From Hermatobates lingyangjiaoensis (taxonomy: Eukaryota > Arthropoda > Insecta > Hemiptera > Hermatobatidae), in NCBI GenBank assembly GCA_026182355.1, contig JAPFBL010000233.1, positions 1,674,001 through 1,738,000 of the forward strand: 64,000 bases of DNA. Direction: 5' to 3'. Position numbers and translations under genes: made by a program. Shown piece by piece: positions 11,711 to 24,440 of this stretch (positions are counted from its first letter, which is position 1; every line of letters begins with the position of its first letter). The notes beneath the pieces are model-generated. The model was not told the origin of the DNA and searched no databases. It saw nothing but the letters and a program-made list of their open reading frames with translations.

Positions 11711-12353
11711 TCTGTTATCCATATTTATTCTTTATTTTTTTTCAGTAAAATTAAAAAAAAATACAGTGATATTTTTTTTGTTTTCTGGTAAAATTCATTT
11801 TAGAAAAATAAGTAAAAAAGAAAGACCAAAAAAAGTTATTGAAGTAGAATGAAAACGGTTAATCTTTAAGGATGCAAAAAAAACGTTAAAAATAAAATGA
11901 ACAGGGACATAGGCATGGAAACAATAACATCCACGTATAAGTGAGTGATACTTACTTATAGTGTCACTTTTCTGAAAACTTTACAGACTGCGTGGAATAT
12001 AAAGTGGCATTTATGTTCCAACAAGAAAATGTATATCAGAATAATACAAATGATCAAGTAAAATTCCATGTTTTCTGGAACATGGAAAAGGTTTTAGCAA
12101 CTCTGAAGGAAACTTTGCGTCAACATCGTTTTCCCAGTACTAATGTAAGTTAGTAAAAATGTTAAATGATTAGGAAAAAGCGTGCCTGATGGTGATTCAG
12201 TGGAAAAAAGGCTAAGAGGAACATTATGTTGAGAACTGCTTCTTTTGATCAAATCGTGATCTAGCCAAAGAGGGAGGGTAACGAGGTAGACTAATGCCGT
12301 TAAAAGTAACCCATTACTGAATGTGGTCCAAATGGTTTAGTTGAAATGGAAAA
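11711..12353. other. AT-rich non-coding stretch
   Basis: Poly-T and poly-A runs at the left; slightly higher GC at 12180-12300. No gene recognised. Confidence 0.4.
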
Positions 12354-12390
12354 GACACATACACACACACGCACACCACACACGCACACA

Positions 12391-12471
<81 letters not shown>

Positions 12472-12480
12472 ACATACACA
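12354..12480. repeat. (CA)n microsatellite
   Basis: About 125 bases of CA repeats with a few interruptions (ACGC, ACAT); the six-frame translations of His-Thr or Cys-Val runs are artefacts. Confidence 0.98.
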
Positions 12481-13068
12481 GATACTCTGATATCACAGGA
12501 AACACTCACTCATACCCAAGCAGATAACCATTTTCTTTATGGTATATTTTACATAAAAGGAGTAAAATAAATAAAATAAACAAAACATTTACCCTGTTTT
12601 ACCACTTTCTAAAGTAAAACATTCTTTCATGTATATAATATATTGTTTAAAAATATATAAACATAATACTCAATCAGCTTATGATCCACACCAATAACAT
12701 ATGAATATAAACAATGAATTAACAAATCATATCCTTTTGCGTATAAAATAGTATGTTGTTTTCTACAATATCTTTTCTCAGTTTGCCCCTCTAACACATT
12801 TAGCCGTTTTTTACTTTAATATAACAGGATTCATGAAAAAAATGTTTATTTCGAAATATAGATAGATTTAGACCTTTAAGGTTCTCTGATACCATAAGAG
12901 AAGGTTTTTGACAATATTAATTATGCTTTTTGCGTGTTCGTATGTGCGTCTGTGTTTGCATAAGGTATCTAGCATGATCCACAAAAATTTTGCATATTAT
13001 ATATATAATTGCATATTATATATTAATTATATTTTATATTATACGAGTATATAATATTAATATAATTA
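12481..13068. other. AT-rich non-coding stretch
   Basis: No gene recognised. A TTTGCGTGTTCGTATGTGCG patch at 12928-12947 may belong to an old repeat. Confidence 0.4.
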
Positions 13069-13287
13069 GTTGTCCAATCCATATTTGTGTGGTATTTACT
13101 CATTCTGAGGTAAAATGGATAAACAAACAAAAGTCTCCACACAAATGAAGTTTTATTCAACAACAACAACGCGTTTCGAACACTTTGTCTTCCTGATGAT
13201 GAACACAAAGTGTTCAAAACGCATTGTTGTTGTTGAATAAAACTTCATTTGTGTGGTGACTTTTGTTTGCTGATCCATTTTACTACA
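13069..13287. mobile_element. Foldback element B1
   Basis: The arms around 13113-13180 and 13207-13287 are inverted copies (GTGTGGTGACTTTTGTTTG, AATAAAACTTCATTTGTGTG, CGAAACGC-type core). The left flank carries the family B tail on the minus strand (ATGAGTAAATACCACA). The core is CTGATGA (13193-13199), T, GAACAC/GTGTTC stem, then AAA-ACGCATT; G12 is lost on the plus strand but kept on the minus arm (GAAACGCG). Confidence 0.75.
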
Positions 13288-13738
13288 GACAAATTAATAT
13301 GGTACGTATAAATGTGGATTTTTGATATGTGTTCTTTTCTGGTACCCATGACTGCTGGTACCGATTGATTGCTAAATATTACGAATGTCCTAAGATAAAT
13401 AAGTAAATGTAGATAATAAATAAATAGTTATAAATAAAACTGAACATAAATATTTTGAAATGTAAATTTTTTATAATTTTTAGAGATGGTGGATAAATAT
13501 TTTGTATACCAAGACATTCAAAAAATTATTTGCCAATATACCGTACGACTCTTCTTTTATACAAAATAGAGATGATAAGAAAATATATTTTAATGGTGTA
13601 CAGATTAAAAATTATTTAGATTCACACACCTCATATTTGATAATGTTTGCCTAAGGAGTAATAGTAGATTACTTATTATGTATATGTAATAATAATAATA
13701 AAATATATAATATAATAATATATGATATATATGTGATG

Positions 13739-14063
13739 GGCCAGGTTAGCTCAGTGATTAACATACTCACCTCTGAACTGATAGGACCGGAGTTCGATCC
13801 CCACCTGGCCATCGAGTTATTCATGCCAGAGATGAGTAATTCTGAGCACGTCGTCCCTCGGAGAAGGACGTTAAACCGTCGGTCTCGAGCCTGTACGGTG
13901 TCAGGTACTCGTTAAAGATCCCTACTCTAAATACACTTGAGTTAGGCAAAATTTAGGACTCCCATTGTAGAATCAATCTTGATTGTGTGGTATCACAAAG
14001 AGCCAATGCTCGGCCTACGTGTGTTCACTTGTGGGACTACCACTGCAACCTAACTTAACCTAA
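13739..14063 (+). mobile_element. Full-length tRNA-derived SINE, tail type A
   Basis: The head (13739-13812) has an A box (TTAGCTCAGTGATT) and a B box (AGTTCGATCCC). The central domain contains CTGAGCACGTCGTCCCTCGG, GGACGTTAAACCG, GGTGTCAGGTACTCG and TTAAAGATCCCTACTC. Tail A contains TGTGTGGTATCACAAAGAGC, GTGGGACTACCACTGCAACC and TAACTTAACC. It is the best-preserved copy on the plus strand, and its Pol III boxes look intact. Confidence 0.92.
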
Positions 14064-15031
14064 TATATTTATGATAAATAATAAAAGGAAATTAAGTGTT
14101 GTATTTTAAAACAGAAACGGAACTAACATTAAACCACTATTGTACGGATTATAAAGGAAAAATAAGATATGTTTTAAATATTCTTTGTACATCATTGTTT
14201 TATGAAAGTTTATAATTATTTTATACCATTATAAACCTCGAATATTGAAAAATAGAATATTGCAACGAAAAAGATTCAATTGTTACTACCACCAGGGTAT
14301 CATATGTTACATACCAACACTTCCTGAACATCACTCAATTAAAGCATCTTATGATTGTTATGTATTTACTTTTAAATAAGAAATTTATTTACTCAATATG
14401 TAGTTGATTTATCATTATAAAGTTTTATGATTAACATATTTTTATAAGACTACTGATTTCTAGATAGTTATCAATACAATTATAAGACTATGATTACTGG
14501 TCCATTTGTTTATGTGTGTGTATGTTTGGGGTGTGGTAGCTGAATGGCTGGTATGTATCCGTAAGTTTATTGACTCAGTACGTGTCACATAGTTTGATAT
14601 ATCACATTGAGATTATTCTCAAAAGTAGCCCATATAGAGCAGATAACCTGAATAATTTAGAGCTGCATTACCTTATAGGTAGCCCACTTCATAACGTACT
14701 ATGTATTTTTAACCACAACTTTTTTGATCTATAGAATTTATTTCCAAGTATAGTAATTATAAAGAGATTTAATTTAGAAGTTTTGACTGATTAAGATACC
14801 TAAAGGGCTTTTATTGTATCCCTGTAACTTTAAAACTTGAAAAAGATACATTATCATTTTTAATTATTTAACTGATACCCTTGGGTACCTCTTCGTTTGG
14901 TCTTTCAAAGATTTTAATTTAAGTATTGCCTTGATTATGGATATTCACACATTTCATATTTGATATGTTTGTAATAGTAGATTACTTACTATGTATAACA
15001 ATATTTGAGATAATACGTAAAATATCAATCA
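14064..15031. other. AT-rich non-coding stretch
   Basis: No gene or repeat recognised. Confidence 0.5.
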
Positions 15032-15213
15032 CTGATTAAACCACAATAAGAAATGGGGAAAAAAACTAAGATCTTTCAACCATAACAAGCAGTCTTCGTC
15101 AGAGTCAAAAACCTAATTGAACAATAACAGTTAAGTTTTTGACTCTGACGAAGACTGCTTGTTGTGGTTGAAAGATCTAAGTTTTTTTTCCATTTCATAC
15201 TGTGGTTGATCAT
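15032..15213. mobile_element. Foldback element A2
   Basis: Same layout as A1, with diverged arms and a longer spacer. The plus-strand core is GACT (15141-15144), CTGACGA (15145-15151), GAA (15170-15172), AGATCT (15173-15178), A. The outer end GATTAAACC has one change from GATCAAACC. Confidence 0.85.
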
Positions 15214-16412
15214 TTGTTATGTATATGTAATAATAATAATAATAATATGATAATAATAAACTAAGCTTATAACTAATAATGAACTATGTTTATAATAATA
15301 ATAAACTTACTAGATACGAGGACTAGATACACTAAATTTGACCAAAATTATGTTTCATCTGCATGAACTTTGCAGTTTTTTCTCTAAATATGATCTTATT
15401 TTTTTATAACTTGAATATTAAATAAGCTATACGATTACATTTTCAAACATTGATGATAAATTATGATAAATATGTTTTAAAATTTTATTACAAATTATAA
15501 GGTATATTAATTATTTAATACAAACTTTTGGTAATACTTTCACATTTGAACCATATAACACGAATCTATAGTAATATAATTTTCAGTGCGATTGGTAATA
15601 CGTTTACTTATTGTAAAGTTTAGTATTGACGAATCCACTTTATGTTATATTGAAATTATTTGGTTGTTTTGTAAATAGACGAACATATTTTCTAGATGTA
15701 AATACTATTTACATCTAGATATGTTTCTGAAATTGTCAATCTCAAGTACACATACAGGTTTTTTGTTATTTTGACACAGACAAAGTCTAAAAACCGTCCT
15801 TAAGAAAGCTGCAGTACCTTTATTTCTATCATAACTTTTATTTCATAAACAATTTAAAAAATTTAATGATTTTTTCATAATTTGCACAAATAATAAAATT
15901 TTAATAGAATTTCTTTTATGAAATAATGATATGTGATTAAAATTTTTTACTAGCAGCAGTAACAGTCAATCATGTACTACATTCTAATAACGACTGCAAG
16001 TAGTCGATAGATCGTAGTCCCACTTTAGATTTGAAACTTGGATATACATATTTCAGGTTGATACCTGTAACCTCGCTACTCATTATCACTCTCAACCCAA
16101 AACTTATCATTTTTGGTTTTCACACTGTGACATTCTACTGCATTGTTGGCAAAATTAAATTCTTTATCAAAGAACTTTTTTCTTTTTGCCATCCACTTTT
16201 AACATATTGTAACAGGTTCTTTGCCTTCACTTTGTGCTTTGTACTTTGTACAAAGCACATATAAGCTTTGCTCATATTAATAGTACAACTCAACAATAAT
16301 ATGCTAGGAATTCTAAGCCTTCTATTTCCAACTTATTAATAGCTACCTTCTGTAATATCTCTTAAATTTCTAGGAAACGTGTTTACCAACTAGAGTGTAT
16401 AAATTATAATGT

Positions 16413-16417
<5 letters not shown>
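15214..16417. other. AT-rich non-coding stretch
   Basis: Contains a small imperfect palindrome at 15687-15726 (TCTAGATGTAAAT and its complement). The open frame at 16031-16264 has no coding support. Confidence 0.5.

Positions 16418-16473
<56 letters not shown>
16418..16473. repeat. (TA)n microsatellite
   Basis: About 28 TA units without interruption. Confidence 0.98.
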
Positions 16474-16474
<1 letters not shown>

Positions 16475-16869
16475 CATAATAAAGGCATTGACCATACAGA
16501 AGAATAAAACTGAAACACAACAGTCAGTTTTTTTTTAGTTGGAATCAAAACTTCAAAGTGGATTTTTCCATTTTATTACATGCAATTTTATATTCTTTTC
16601 CTCTATATATTCTCTTTATATCTTCATAAAAACCCATATTGCTCCAGCTTCCAGAAATCTAATATACGAAAAGTGATAATCATATCGGCCGTAATATGAA
16701 AGCTATATTTATTAGAAATAAATCATTTTTGAAGAGATACATAAGTTGTATATATTATAGAAGTTGGACTGGAAAATTCAGCCAAGTAGTGTGGAAGATT
16801 ATATAAACAAATAAGTCAACCAATATGTTTTAAAATATCACTCTTATATAAATAATGTTTAAATTCAGT

Positions 16870-17240
16870 GTAGGGTAAAAATCTAATGAAATGGTCTCCA
16901 CATATAACAATTTTTAATGATATAAACAACGCGTTTCAAACACGTAGTGTTCTTCCTCAGGCATTAACCGAAAAATTCAATGACACCAGAGAGTTATCTA
17001 TAGTACAAAGTAAATAAGTACAAAAATTAATATAAAATAAATAAAATATTTTATTTTATATTAATTTTTGTACTATAGATAACTCTCTGGTGTCATTGTA
17101 TTTTTTAGTTAATGCCTGAGGAAGAACACTACGTGTTCGAAACGCGTTGTTTATATCATTAAAAATTGTTATATGTGGAGACCATTTCATTAGATTTTTA
17201 CCCTACAATGAGTAAATACCACATAATAACTGATTGCACT
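16870..17240. mobile_element. Foldback element B2, ~160-bp arms
   Basis: The arms (about 16870-17035 and 17055-17206) are inverted copies beginning and ending with TAGGGTAAAAATCTAATGAA and its complement, with an A/T-rich centre. The plus-strand core is CTGAGGA (17116-17122), A, GAACAC/GTGTTC stem (17124-17138), GAA (17139-17141), ACGCGT (17142-17147), T (17148). The mirror core lies on the minus strand around 16926-16962. The 3' flank carries the family tail AATGAGTAAATACCACA. Confidence 0.88.
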
Positions 17241-17936
17241 ACATTAGAATGTTTAAATTAACAATACCACTTCTATATTAAGTTATTGTTGATCTTTTTA
17301 AAATATTTCATATTAACCTGATTTTTCTTATTAAACTATAAGTTTCTTAGACAATATTTTACTTAACTTCATCGGATTATTTATTTTGACATGACCTTCA
17401 ACAATATTATAAATACTTCATTGAGCAGTACTAAACTTATTTGTCTTTATTGAAAATAAATATTGATAGACTCTCTCTTTTAGGAGAATAGTTCTTTCTC
17501 CATAGTTATCTTAATCGTAGTCTCTACTTTTCATTTCATGTAAAACATTATTTAGTAATTCTTTAATTAAAACTATAGTGTGCCATGCAACCAGTGTGCA
17601 TTTATTTCTGGTTATATGGTTTTCATAACTTCTTTTGTTTTATATTTTAAAACAAAATCATAGTTTACATTTATTTTGTGCACAGTTATAAACGGCTGTA
17701 TAGTTCTTGTAGCTTCTTTTGTTTTTTATTCGTAAAAAAATTAAATGTTTAAATTAAACCAAAACTTGGGTTTGATTTTTGATTATGAATCTATTTCCAA
17801 ATTAAAATTTTAATTTCAAATTAGACTTATTTATTTTCAGCTAAAAAAACTTACCTATTTTGAGAACATTTTGATTTTATTTTATTCTATAGTCTATGAA
17901 TTTATCATGTTTTATGTTATATGTGTTTTGGATTAG
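17241..17936. other. AT-rich non-coding stretch
   Basis: No gene or repeat recognised. Confidence 0.5.
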
Positions 17937-17982
17937 ATTTATGGGTGCCAATGAAGATATAAAGAAAATATATGGAGATGAA
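17937..17982 (+). CDS. Possible short exon
   Basis: Acceptor-like TTTTGGATTAG ends at 17936 and a good donor (GTAAGTGAG) starts at 17983. The frame between reads FMGANEDIKKIYGDE and would also continue through the donor to a stop (18037-18039) as a 33-codon frame from ATG 17941. Composition is protein-like but too short to identify; chance is a fair alternative. Confidence 0.18.
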
Positions 17983-18094
17983 GTAAGTGAGTGTTTAAAA
18001 AAGTGGCAAAGTTGCATTGTGAAGTTAGGAATAATTTAATGCCACGGCTTGACAGGTGTTTTCCTTTTCTCATGGGTAACTTACCAGACCTAAG

Positions 18095-18215
18095 AGGTGT
18101 GGCTCTTGTTATTCGTTAACTAAGAGGTTACCGCTAAAAGCCTTACATCGTTGAGTCAGCCAGCAGCCATGTCTTACTGATTGTTCTCTGGGTTGCTCAC
18201 ACAACATCAACAACA
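18095..18215 (-). promoter_or_regulatory. Candidate 5' UTR exon with splice donor
   Basis: On the minus strand a GC-richer block contains an AP-1-like TGACTCA, an ATGGCTGC context and ends in a donor-like GGTCTG|GTAAGTTACC near 18089-18098. The only ATG opens a four-codon frame, so any role would be non-coding. A GTTGTT-rich segment lies just upstream (18195-18230). Evidence is weak. Confidence 0.2.
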
Positions 18216-18220
18216 ACATC

Positions 18221-18920
18221 AACACCAGAACAACTCCACACTAATGTGAAAGCAATACAGTTTATTGAATTTACTAAATTAATTAACTTTAGCAATAATA
18301 TATATCAACAAAATGGATATCTAGAGAGCATATGAAATAATATGCCATCAATACTAAATATATACTAAAAATGTTTCAACAGTGTTTTTTAAATTGAAGT
18401 TAAATAGTTCAAATTCAGGCAATGAGACACGAATTAAATTTAGACCATAATTATTAGTTTTGGTTCACCAGTTTAAAATATAGTGTAGAATTTTTTAAAT
18501 AAATTAATATATTTTTATGTACTTTTTAAATATATTCGTTAAATACTTTAAAAATGGCATTTTTGAATAATGAAACAAATCCTTTATTAGTTGCTAAATA
18601 CATTATAACAAACCATTAATAATAATAATAATGATCGATATTGTAGCGTTGTCAAAAGGTTATGAAAAGTGAAAAATTATAAAAATTATAATTCTACTGT
18701 GAAAGAAATTTGAGTTAAATACAATCCTGAACCTAATCAGTAAATACGAAAATTAATCAGCATGCCTGACAATGAAAGTTTACAAGTTTTAAAAGCATAA
18801 ATTCTTTTTTTAAATAGATCTAGCTTTTTTAACATACAAAATAAAATAAATTAAATTTTAGGGTAGAAAAGAATGTACCAGGTGGTATATACATTTTACC
18901 TACAAAGGACGAAGGAGCCT
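18221..18920. other. AT-rich non-coding stretch
   Basis: No gene recognised. Confidence 0.5.
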
Positions 18921-19280
18921 GTTTTTTTCTAACTCCCACACTTATAAGACTTTCATCATTAACTGCTGTTCTAGAGGCAAAAATTGTGGCTCATTTGTTA
19001 TTTGGCACCCATTTTATTAATGGACGAGTTGATGAGTAGATTTGGACTTGTTGATTCAACATTGATGTCCTAAATTTTGCCTGACTGAAGTGTATTTAGT
19101 AGGGATCTTTAACGTATACCTGACATCGTACAGGCTTAGGACCGAAATTTTAAAATCCTCTCCGAGGGACGACGTGATCATATTTATTCACTTTCCATGT
19201 GAATAAATCGAGGGCCTGATGGGTATCGAACCTTGGACCTTCCAGTTCTGAGGCGAGTACATTAACAACTCAGGTGACGA
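18921..19280 (-). mobile_element. tRNA-derived SINE, tail type B
   Basis: Read on the minus strand from 19280: a degenerate tRNA head (AGGTTCGATACC B box), the central domain (GTCGTCCCTCGGAGAGGA, TGTCAGGTATACG, TTAAAGATCCCTACT), then tail B (AATGGGTGCCAAATAACAAA, TTTTTGCCTCTAGAACAGC, AAGTGTGGGAGTTAG). The tail differs from that of the type A copies. Confidence 0.85.
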
Positions 19281-20582
19281 AGGAAAACTGAAACATACGA
19301 TTGCTTCATTTTGCAACTTATTTTTTTATCTTTTGCATAGTATGTCTTGCTGACTTTGCTGACTTGCTACTTTGAGATTCTAAAATGAAGCCGTAAGTTT
19401 ATAGAGTTTTTCTGATGGGAATTGAAGGAAAATCATCTGCACTTTACATTCTTCTTTGTAATATCTTTTCATTGCTATAAAGATCTTCCAACTTAATCTA
19501 TAAAGATCAGTCAGCCGCTTATCATGTTCTTTGGCCAAGTTCGTTGACGATCTAATTTTAATAATAATGGTAGCTTTACAATCAAGAGTCTAATATATGC
19601 ACTTGCAAGATATAAGCATTAAATTGCATTTGCCTTTACGCTACCAACTTTAAATATCATATGGTTAAACAGTCATTTAAGATTTTTTTTTCAAATCCAC
19701 AATATTACTAATCATAATGTTCTCACCATTTTTCAAAGTTTTCTTGATAGAGTTTCTGCATAAAGCATTAGACTCTTATTTTTCTTTTCTTTCTCAAATT
19801 TTCTGAAAATTATTGAATTAAATACAATATGACATTGCAATTGCATCATCTGGTCTAGATTGCTTATATCAATTTTCTAAAGGTTGTGATCTGGTACAAC
19901 TGTGAATCTTTGTTCAATTAACAAATGCTGTTAGATTAATATTGATTATTTTATCCAAAGCCAAGTAGCTTTGGTTTTATCTAAATATCAAGGTGGATTT
20001 GTTTGATTTTAAGGACATTTTTTGAAGAAATAAACTAATGATAGTAATATACCATCATCTAACACTTCTTTTAAAACTGCACTAAATTTTTGCTACTTTT
20101 CACAAAATGAATGCATTTTCCTATATTAAGGCAAATATTGATAAAATTTATGAGGTAATGTTTCAAAATTTTCAAATATTGTTGGAATTTTTTGATTTAT
20201 TTAAAAAATAGGACCCATTTTTTTTTTAATAAATCGAACAAAGTTGGATGTTTCTCTCATCAATTTTTCATTAACTTATGATACAAAGTTGCCTTCTTTA
20301 AATATTTTCCCAAGATATTTTTTTTTTTTTTGGTGGAGCTGAAAAAGTTAATGAATAAACCATTAATTAACTCAATACTGGAACAATTACGTTACATTTC
20401 TTTCTGCTATGCAACCTAAGTACTTGAGATATTTTCGAACGAATTTAAAGAGTTAAGCTTAGCTAAAGGTAACAAAACATTACTCAGCAGTTGGCAAAGT
20501 TCACTGGGTCAGCTAATTACAATTAAAAAAATTGAAACTCATATAGTCTGAATTATTATTTGTTGTAAAAAAAGAGTCCAAC
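19281..20582. other. AT-rich non-coding stretch
   Basis: No supported frame or repeat; T-rich runs at 19681 and 20324. Confidence 0.5.
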
Positions 20583-21531
20583 TTTTTTTTTGTAAAAATG
20601 GAATAGATTTGATTTAGTTGCTACAAATAATGACAATTGTTGGAGACACTGGTTAGGAAATGCCTTCATCATTCTTTTTCCCCTCAGAGGGATTTAGTTG
20701 AATAATGGTGACTCGTCACCATTCACTACTATTTACTGTTGTGTCATTCAGTTGTTCTTTCTTGTCTAATCGAATTAAATAAGAAAATCAATTTGATTAG
20801 ATTACATTAATTTAATCAAAAAGATTAATTATATTAATTTTATTAAATTAAATAAGAAAATTAAAATTATGTTTAATGTCCTTCAATACGTTTAGATTAA
20901 AAACTGTATTGATTTTCAATCTTCAATGTCTATGAAAAACAATTATATTGATGTAGTACACCACCATACTTGGTAGATTCATTCATGACTGGACCACTTT
21001 TGGATCCTGTTGAGTGAAGGAAAAATGTAAGATGGATTTAAGAAATATTATTCCAATTACAAGTAATGTACTAACAACAATCATACTGTAAATCTTATAA
21101 AAATTAAAAATAAAGTTTCACGAAACTCTAAAGTTTAAATTAATTAAACTAAATTAAAAATTTAATTAAACTTTAAAATAAAGTTTCATAGCAACATAAA
21201 AGGAGTTAGCCTGTTATATTTTGATAAAAGTGTAGTGATTGTATTAAAGCAATCAATTGTTCACAATAAATAATAATTAATACTTTAAGTATAGACTTGT
21301 TTATACTTTTGTATGGATACTAAAGAATGCATTGTGTCCAAATCTGTTGTCATGTGTCAAAGTTTCTTCTTCAGAGTAATTCATCACTGGTCCTTGACGA
21401 GTCACCATTATTCAACTAAATCCCTCTGAGGGGAAAAAGAAAGATGAAGGCATTTCCTAACCAGTGTCTCCAACAATTGTCATTATTTGTAGCAACTAAA
21501 TCAAATCTATTCCATTTTTACAAAAAAAAAA
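20583..21531. mobile_element. 949-bp foldback element with 136-bp near-identical arms
   Basis: The left arm (20583-20717) and right arm (21396-21531) are reverse complements with a single visible mismatch (TTCATCATTC against TTCATCTTTC). The outer ends are poly-T/poly-A runs next to GTAAAAATGGAATAG. The ~680-bp interior is AT-rich with smaller nested palindromes (20775-20860, 21110-21190). No ORF is present. On the minus strand the interior near 21355-21385 carries CTGAAGA followed by AGAAAC, a possible remnant of the same ribozyme-like core. Confidence 0.85.
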
Positions 21532-23403
21532 ATATATTTTTGCCTCGCTTTTATTGTTACGTTATCTTTGCCTTTACAAATAGTGGAATTTAATTTAACT
21601 TTCACTCAAACAATGAAATGTAGAAGAGGTTGGTGAAAAATTGGAAATGAATTTTATAAAGCTTCTTTGTTGTTTAAACATATATAACAATTAGTTGGAA
21701 AATAAACAGCTATTCAATATAATTGACAAATAATGAACAAGAGAAAATTGAAATTAACAATCTGGAATTTTGTTTAATGTCAATTTGTTTAGTTAAGTTA
21801 TTTGTGTTTTGCTTTTTGCCATTTTATTAAATATTATTTGGTTGAAATAATTATTTCATCTTCAGTTTATGGTACATTATGCAAAAACAATACTGATATC
21901 TGTCAACCAATATACAGATTTTACCAAAGTCATAAGCTGAGGGAACATGTATAAATACATGCAAATGAATAAAAAGAAACGATCTATAGAACTTGACATA
22001 AAAATTATAATGAAAGCGAAACCTACATTCTACACGATCACCCCGTGTAGAATTAAAAAAATGGGAGTAGTCCCATTTTTCCTGTGGGATTACTCCCTTG
22101 TGAACTCAAATTTTAATTTTTACCATGAGGAGGTGGTAATTGAAATACCATAGAAGGTGTAAAAGAGAGAAGACAGAAAACACTGGTAGAATGACTGTTT
22201 AGAACTCAGAACAGAAACCAATAATAGTAAAAACTAACTTTTGTACCGTGAAAACAATACTTCTATAATCCTTTAAACAATAACATTTTGATAAAGGAAA
22301 AATTAATTGATTTTTGGTTAAACAAACTGAGTTCTACAACCACGTCATATATCAAACATACTCTCAAAATATTGAGAGTATTAAAAACTTTTCAATAAGG
22401 CAGGCATATTTTTTTGGACACTTTGAATGCATGTTTATTTACTCGTATACCACACAAAATCGCATAGGTCATATTGAATACTTTTAAATTTTATAATTAC
22501 CAACATATTGCACACAAAGCGGATTTCTTGTTTAAATTTACTTTAAGAGTTCTTGTGAAAAGTTCTTTCATGTACAATGGAAAAAATAATAAATCCAAAG
22601 AAATCATTAAATTCCTATGATCTGTGCTGTGCAACTTCCTTCACTCTGTTTACTACTTGTTAACAATTATTTTTGATATACCTGAGGAAAAAAACAAGGT
22701 TAGCTTTTTAAACATGTTGTTTTATTAAACATTTGCATATTAGTAATTTTTAAAAAAAAAAATATTTACTGTCATGATTTATATACTCTAACAATGAATT
22801 ACGGTGAAAACAAGAAAGCAAAAAGAAGTTCTTTTCCGTTTTGGAAAGTGTTTATTGAAAGGGTTTTTGGTGATGTTTTTGACATGTAAATTCAAATATA
22901 ATATTAAATTATTACGTCGGGAAACTATTTTCTAAAATATATGGTGTTATAAATCAAAGCCTGTTTGAAGTAACATTACAAATGTGCAACTACAGGAAGG
23001 ATATAACTCGTTTTAAGGGGCCCAATAAAATCTGAGTTCAAATGACGGTTTTATGCAAATCACTTGTATATTTATCTCTAAGTGGAACAGCACAACTAAA
23101 TGAATACTCCAAACTACCAACAGTAAGTTACCAACTTTTATTCAATAGAAATTGTTAATTACTTTATTGTAATTTTTTTATATCTGTTTTCAATATATAT
23201 TGAAAAAAAAAGTTAAATTGTTTAGCATTAAGTAATGAATGGTTTTTTGACTGGAAAAACGTTAAACAAATGTGATATTACATCTTTTACTCATGTTTTT
23301 GAAAATTTCTTTTTCCTGAAGATTACACAGCTATATAAATATATGAGATTAGAACCTCTTAACGCATGCTTATTGTAATGCAGTATGCACTATTTTGTAA
23401 ATA
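21532..23403. other. AT-rich stretch with small hairpins
   Basis: Two hairpins lie at 22027-22053 (ATTCTACACG and complement) and 22060-22097 (ATGGGAGTAGTCCCAT followed by a second inverted partner). The frame over them (21947-22153) is not supported as a gene. Nothing else recognised. Confidence 0.45.
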
Positions 23404-23767
23404 GAGAGCCAGGTTAGCTCAGTGGTTAACGTACTCTCCTCTGAACTAGTAGGTTCGGGGTTCAATTCCCACCTAGCCCTCAATTTATTCACGCAGGAGG
23501 GGAATAAATCTGACCACGTCGTCGTTTGGAGAGGACGTTAAACCGTTGGTTTTGATCCTGTAAGATATCGATGTCAGGTACTCGTTAAAGAACCCTACTC
23601 TAAATTCACTCGAGTTAGGCAAAATTTATTACTCCTAATGTAGAATCAACAGGTAATGTTGCTCGCCCATTACTGAAGTGGGTATCAAATAATAAATTAA
23701 CCACAATTTCCGCCCCTAGAACAGCACAAAAAAAGTGAAAGCCTTATATCTGTGGGAGTTAGAAAAC
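23404..23767 (+). mobile_element. Full-length tRNA-derived SINE, tail type B
   Basis: The head has A box TTAGCTCAGTGGTT and B box GGTTCAATTCC. The central domain includes CCACGTCGTC, GAGGACGTTAAACCG and GTCAGGTACTCG. The tail includes ACTGAAGTGGGTATCAAATA, CGCCCCTAGAACAGCAC and TGTGGGAGTTAG. The body is shared with the tail A SINEs while the last ~120 bases are unrelated. Confidence 0.9.
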
Positions 23768-24299
23768 AAATAATATTTCAAATATCCCTCATTCTTAAGA
23801 TTCCTCATATTTTGAAAACTGTAAATGACAGAATATTCATGTTATTTTCATTGTTCAATTTGACTTTTTCTTCCTCTATCTTATCGTCATCGTTCTTTGC
23901 TTTGAATTCAACAATATATATCTCAAATAAATTATATAATTAAAAATGCTTAGCTATGAAATAAGGAAACAGTATTTTATAACTTATTACAGGTTTTAAA
24001 AGCAGATGTACAAATTATGTTGGCAGAAAAAATTGTTAACGATTAAATGAACCGTCAAGAGTAAAGCATTCATATTCTCAATGATCGTCCTAAAGTTGTC
24101 ACAATTATGACTCATAGCCTCCATTGCTTGGAGGATTCGTTAGGGATAAAGCGTGCATTTTTTTAATAATCTTTTTGAATATACCACATGTAATTTGAAG
24201 ATTAACAAGTTCCTATGTTCTGATTAGGGACAGTTTTCTGTTTATTGTTTAAATCGATCTCCTAGCAGGTGATAATGTCAGCCGTTTACTGGCTTTTTG

Positions 24300-24440
24300 T
24301 TTGATGGGTGATTCTACTGATTCTACATTGGGAGTCCTAAATTTTGCCTAACTCAAGTGCAGTTTGAGTAGGGATCTTTAACGAAATACCTGACATCTTA
24401 CAGGCTCGGGACCGATGGCTTAACGTCCTCTGAGTGTTTC
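24300..24440 (-). mobile_element. SINE fragment
   Basis: Minus-strand central domain only (TTAAAGATCCCTACTC, TAGGCAAAATTTAGGACTCC); breaks off inside the GAGGACGTTAA block, with no tRNA head. Confidence 0.8.

Noticed and set aside
12300..12570. Cys-Val and His-Thr open frames
   Set aside because: Translations of the CA microsatellite; no coding meaning.
13739..13812. tRNA gene
   Set aside because: A and B boxes are present, but the sequence continues into the SINE central domain and recurs in many copies; it is a SINE head, not a tRNA gene.
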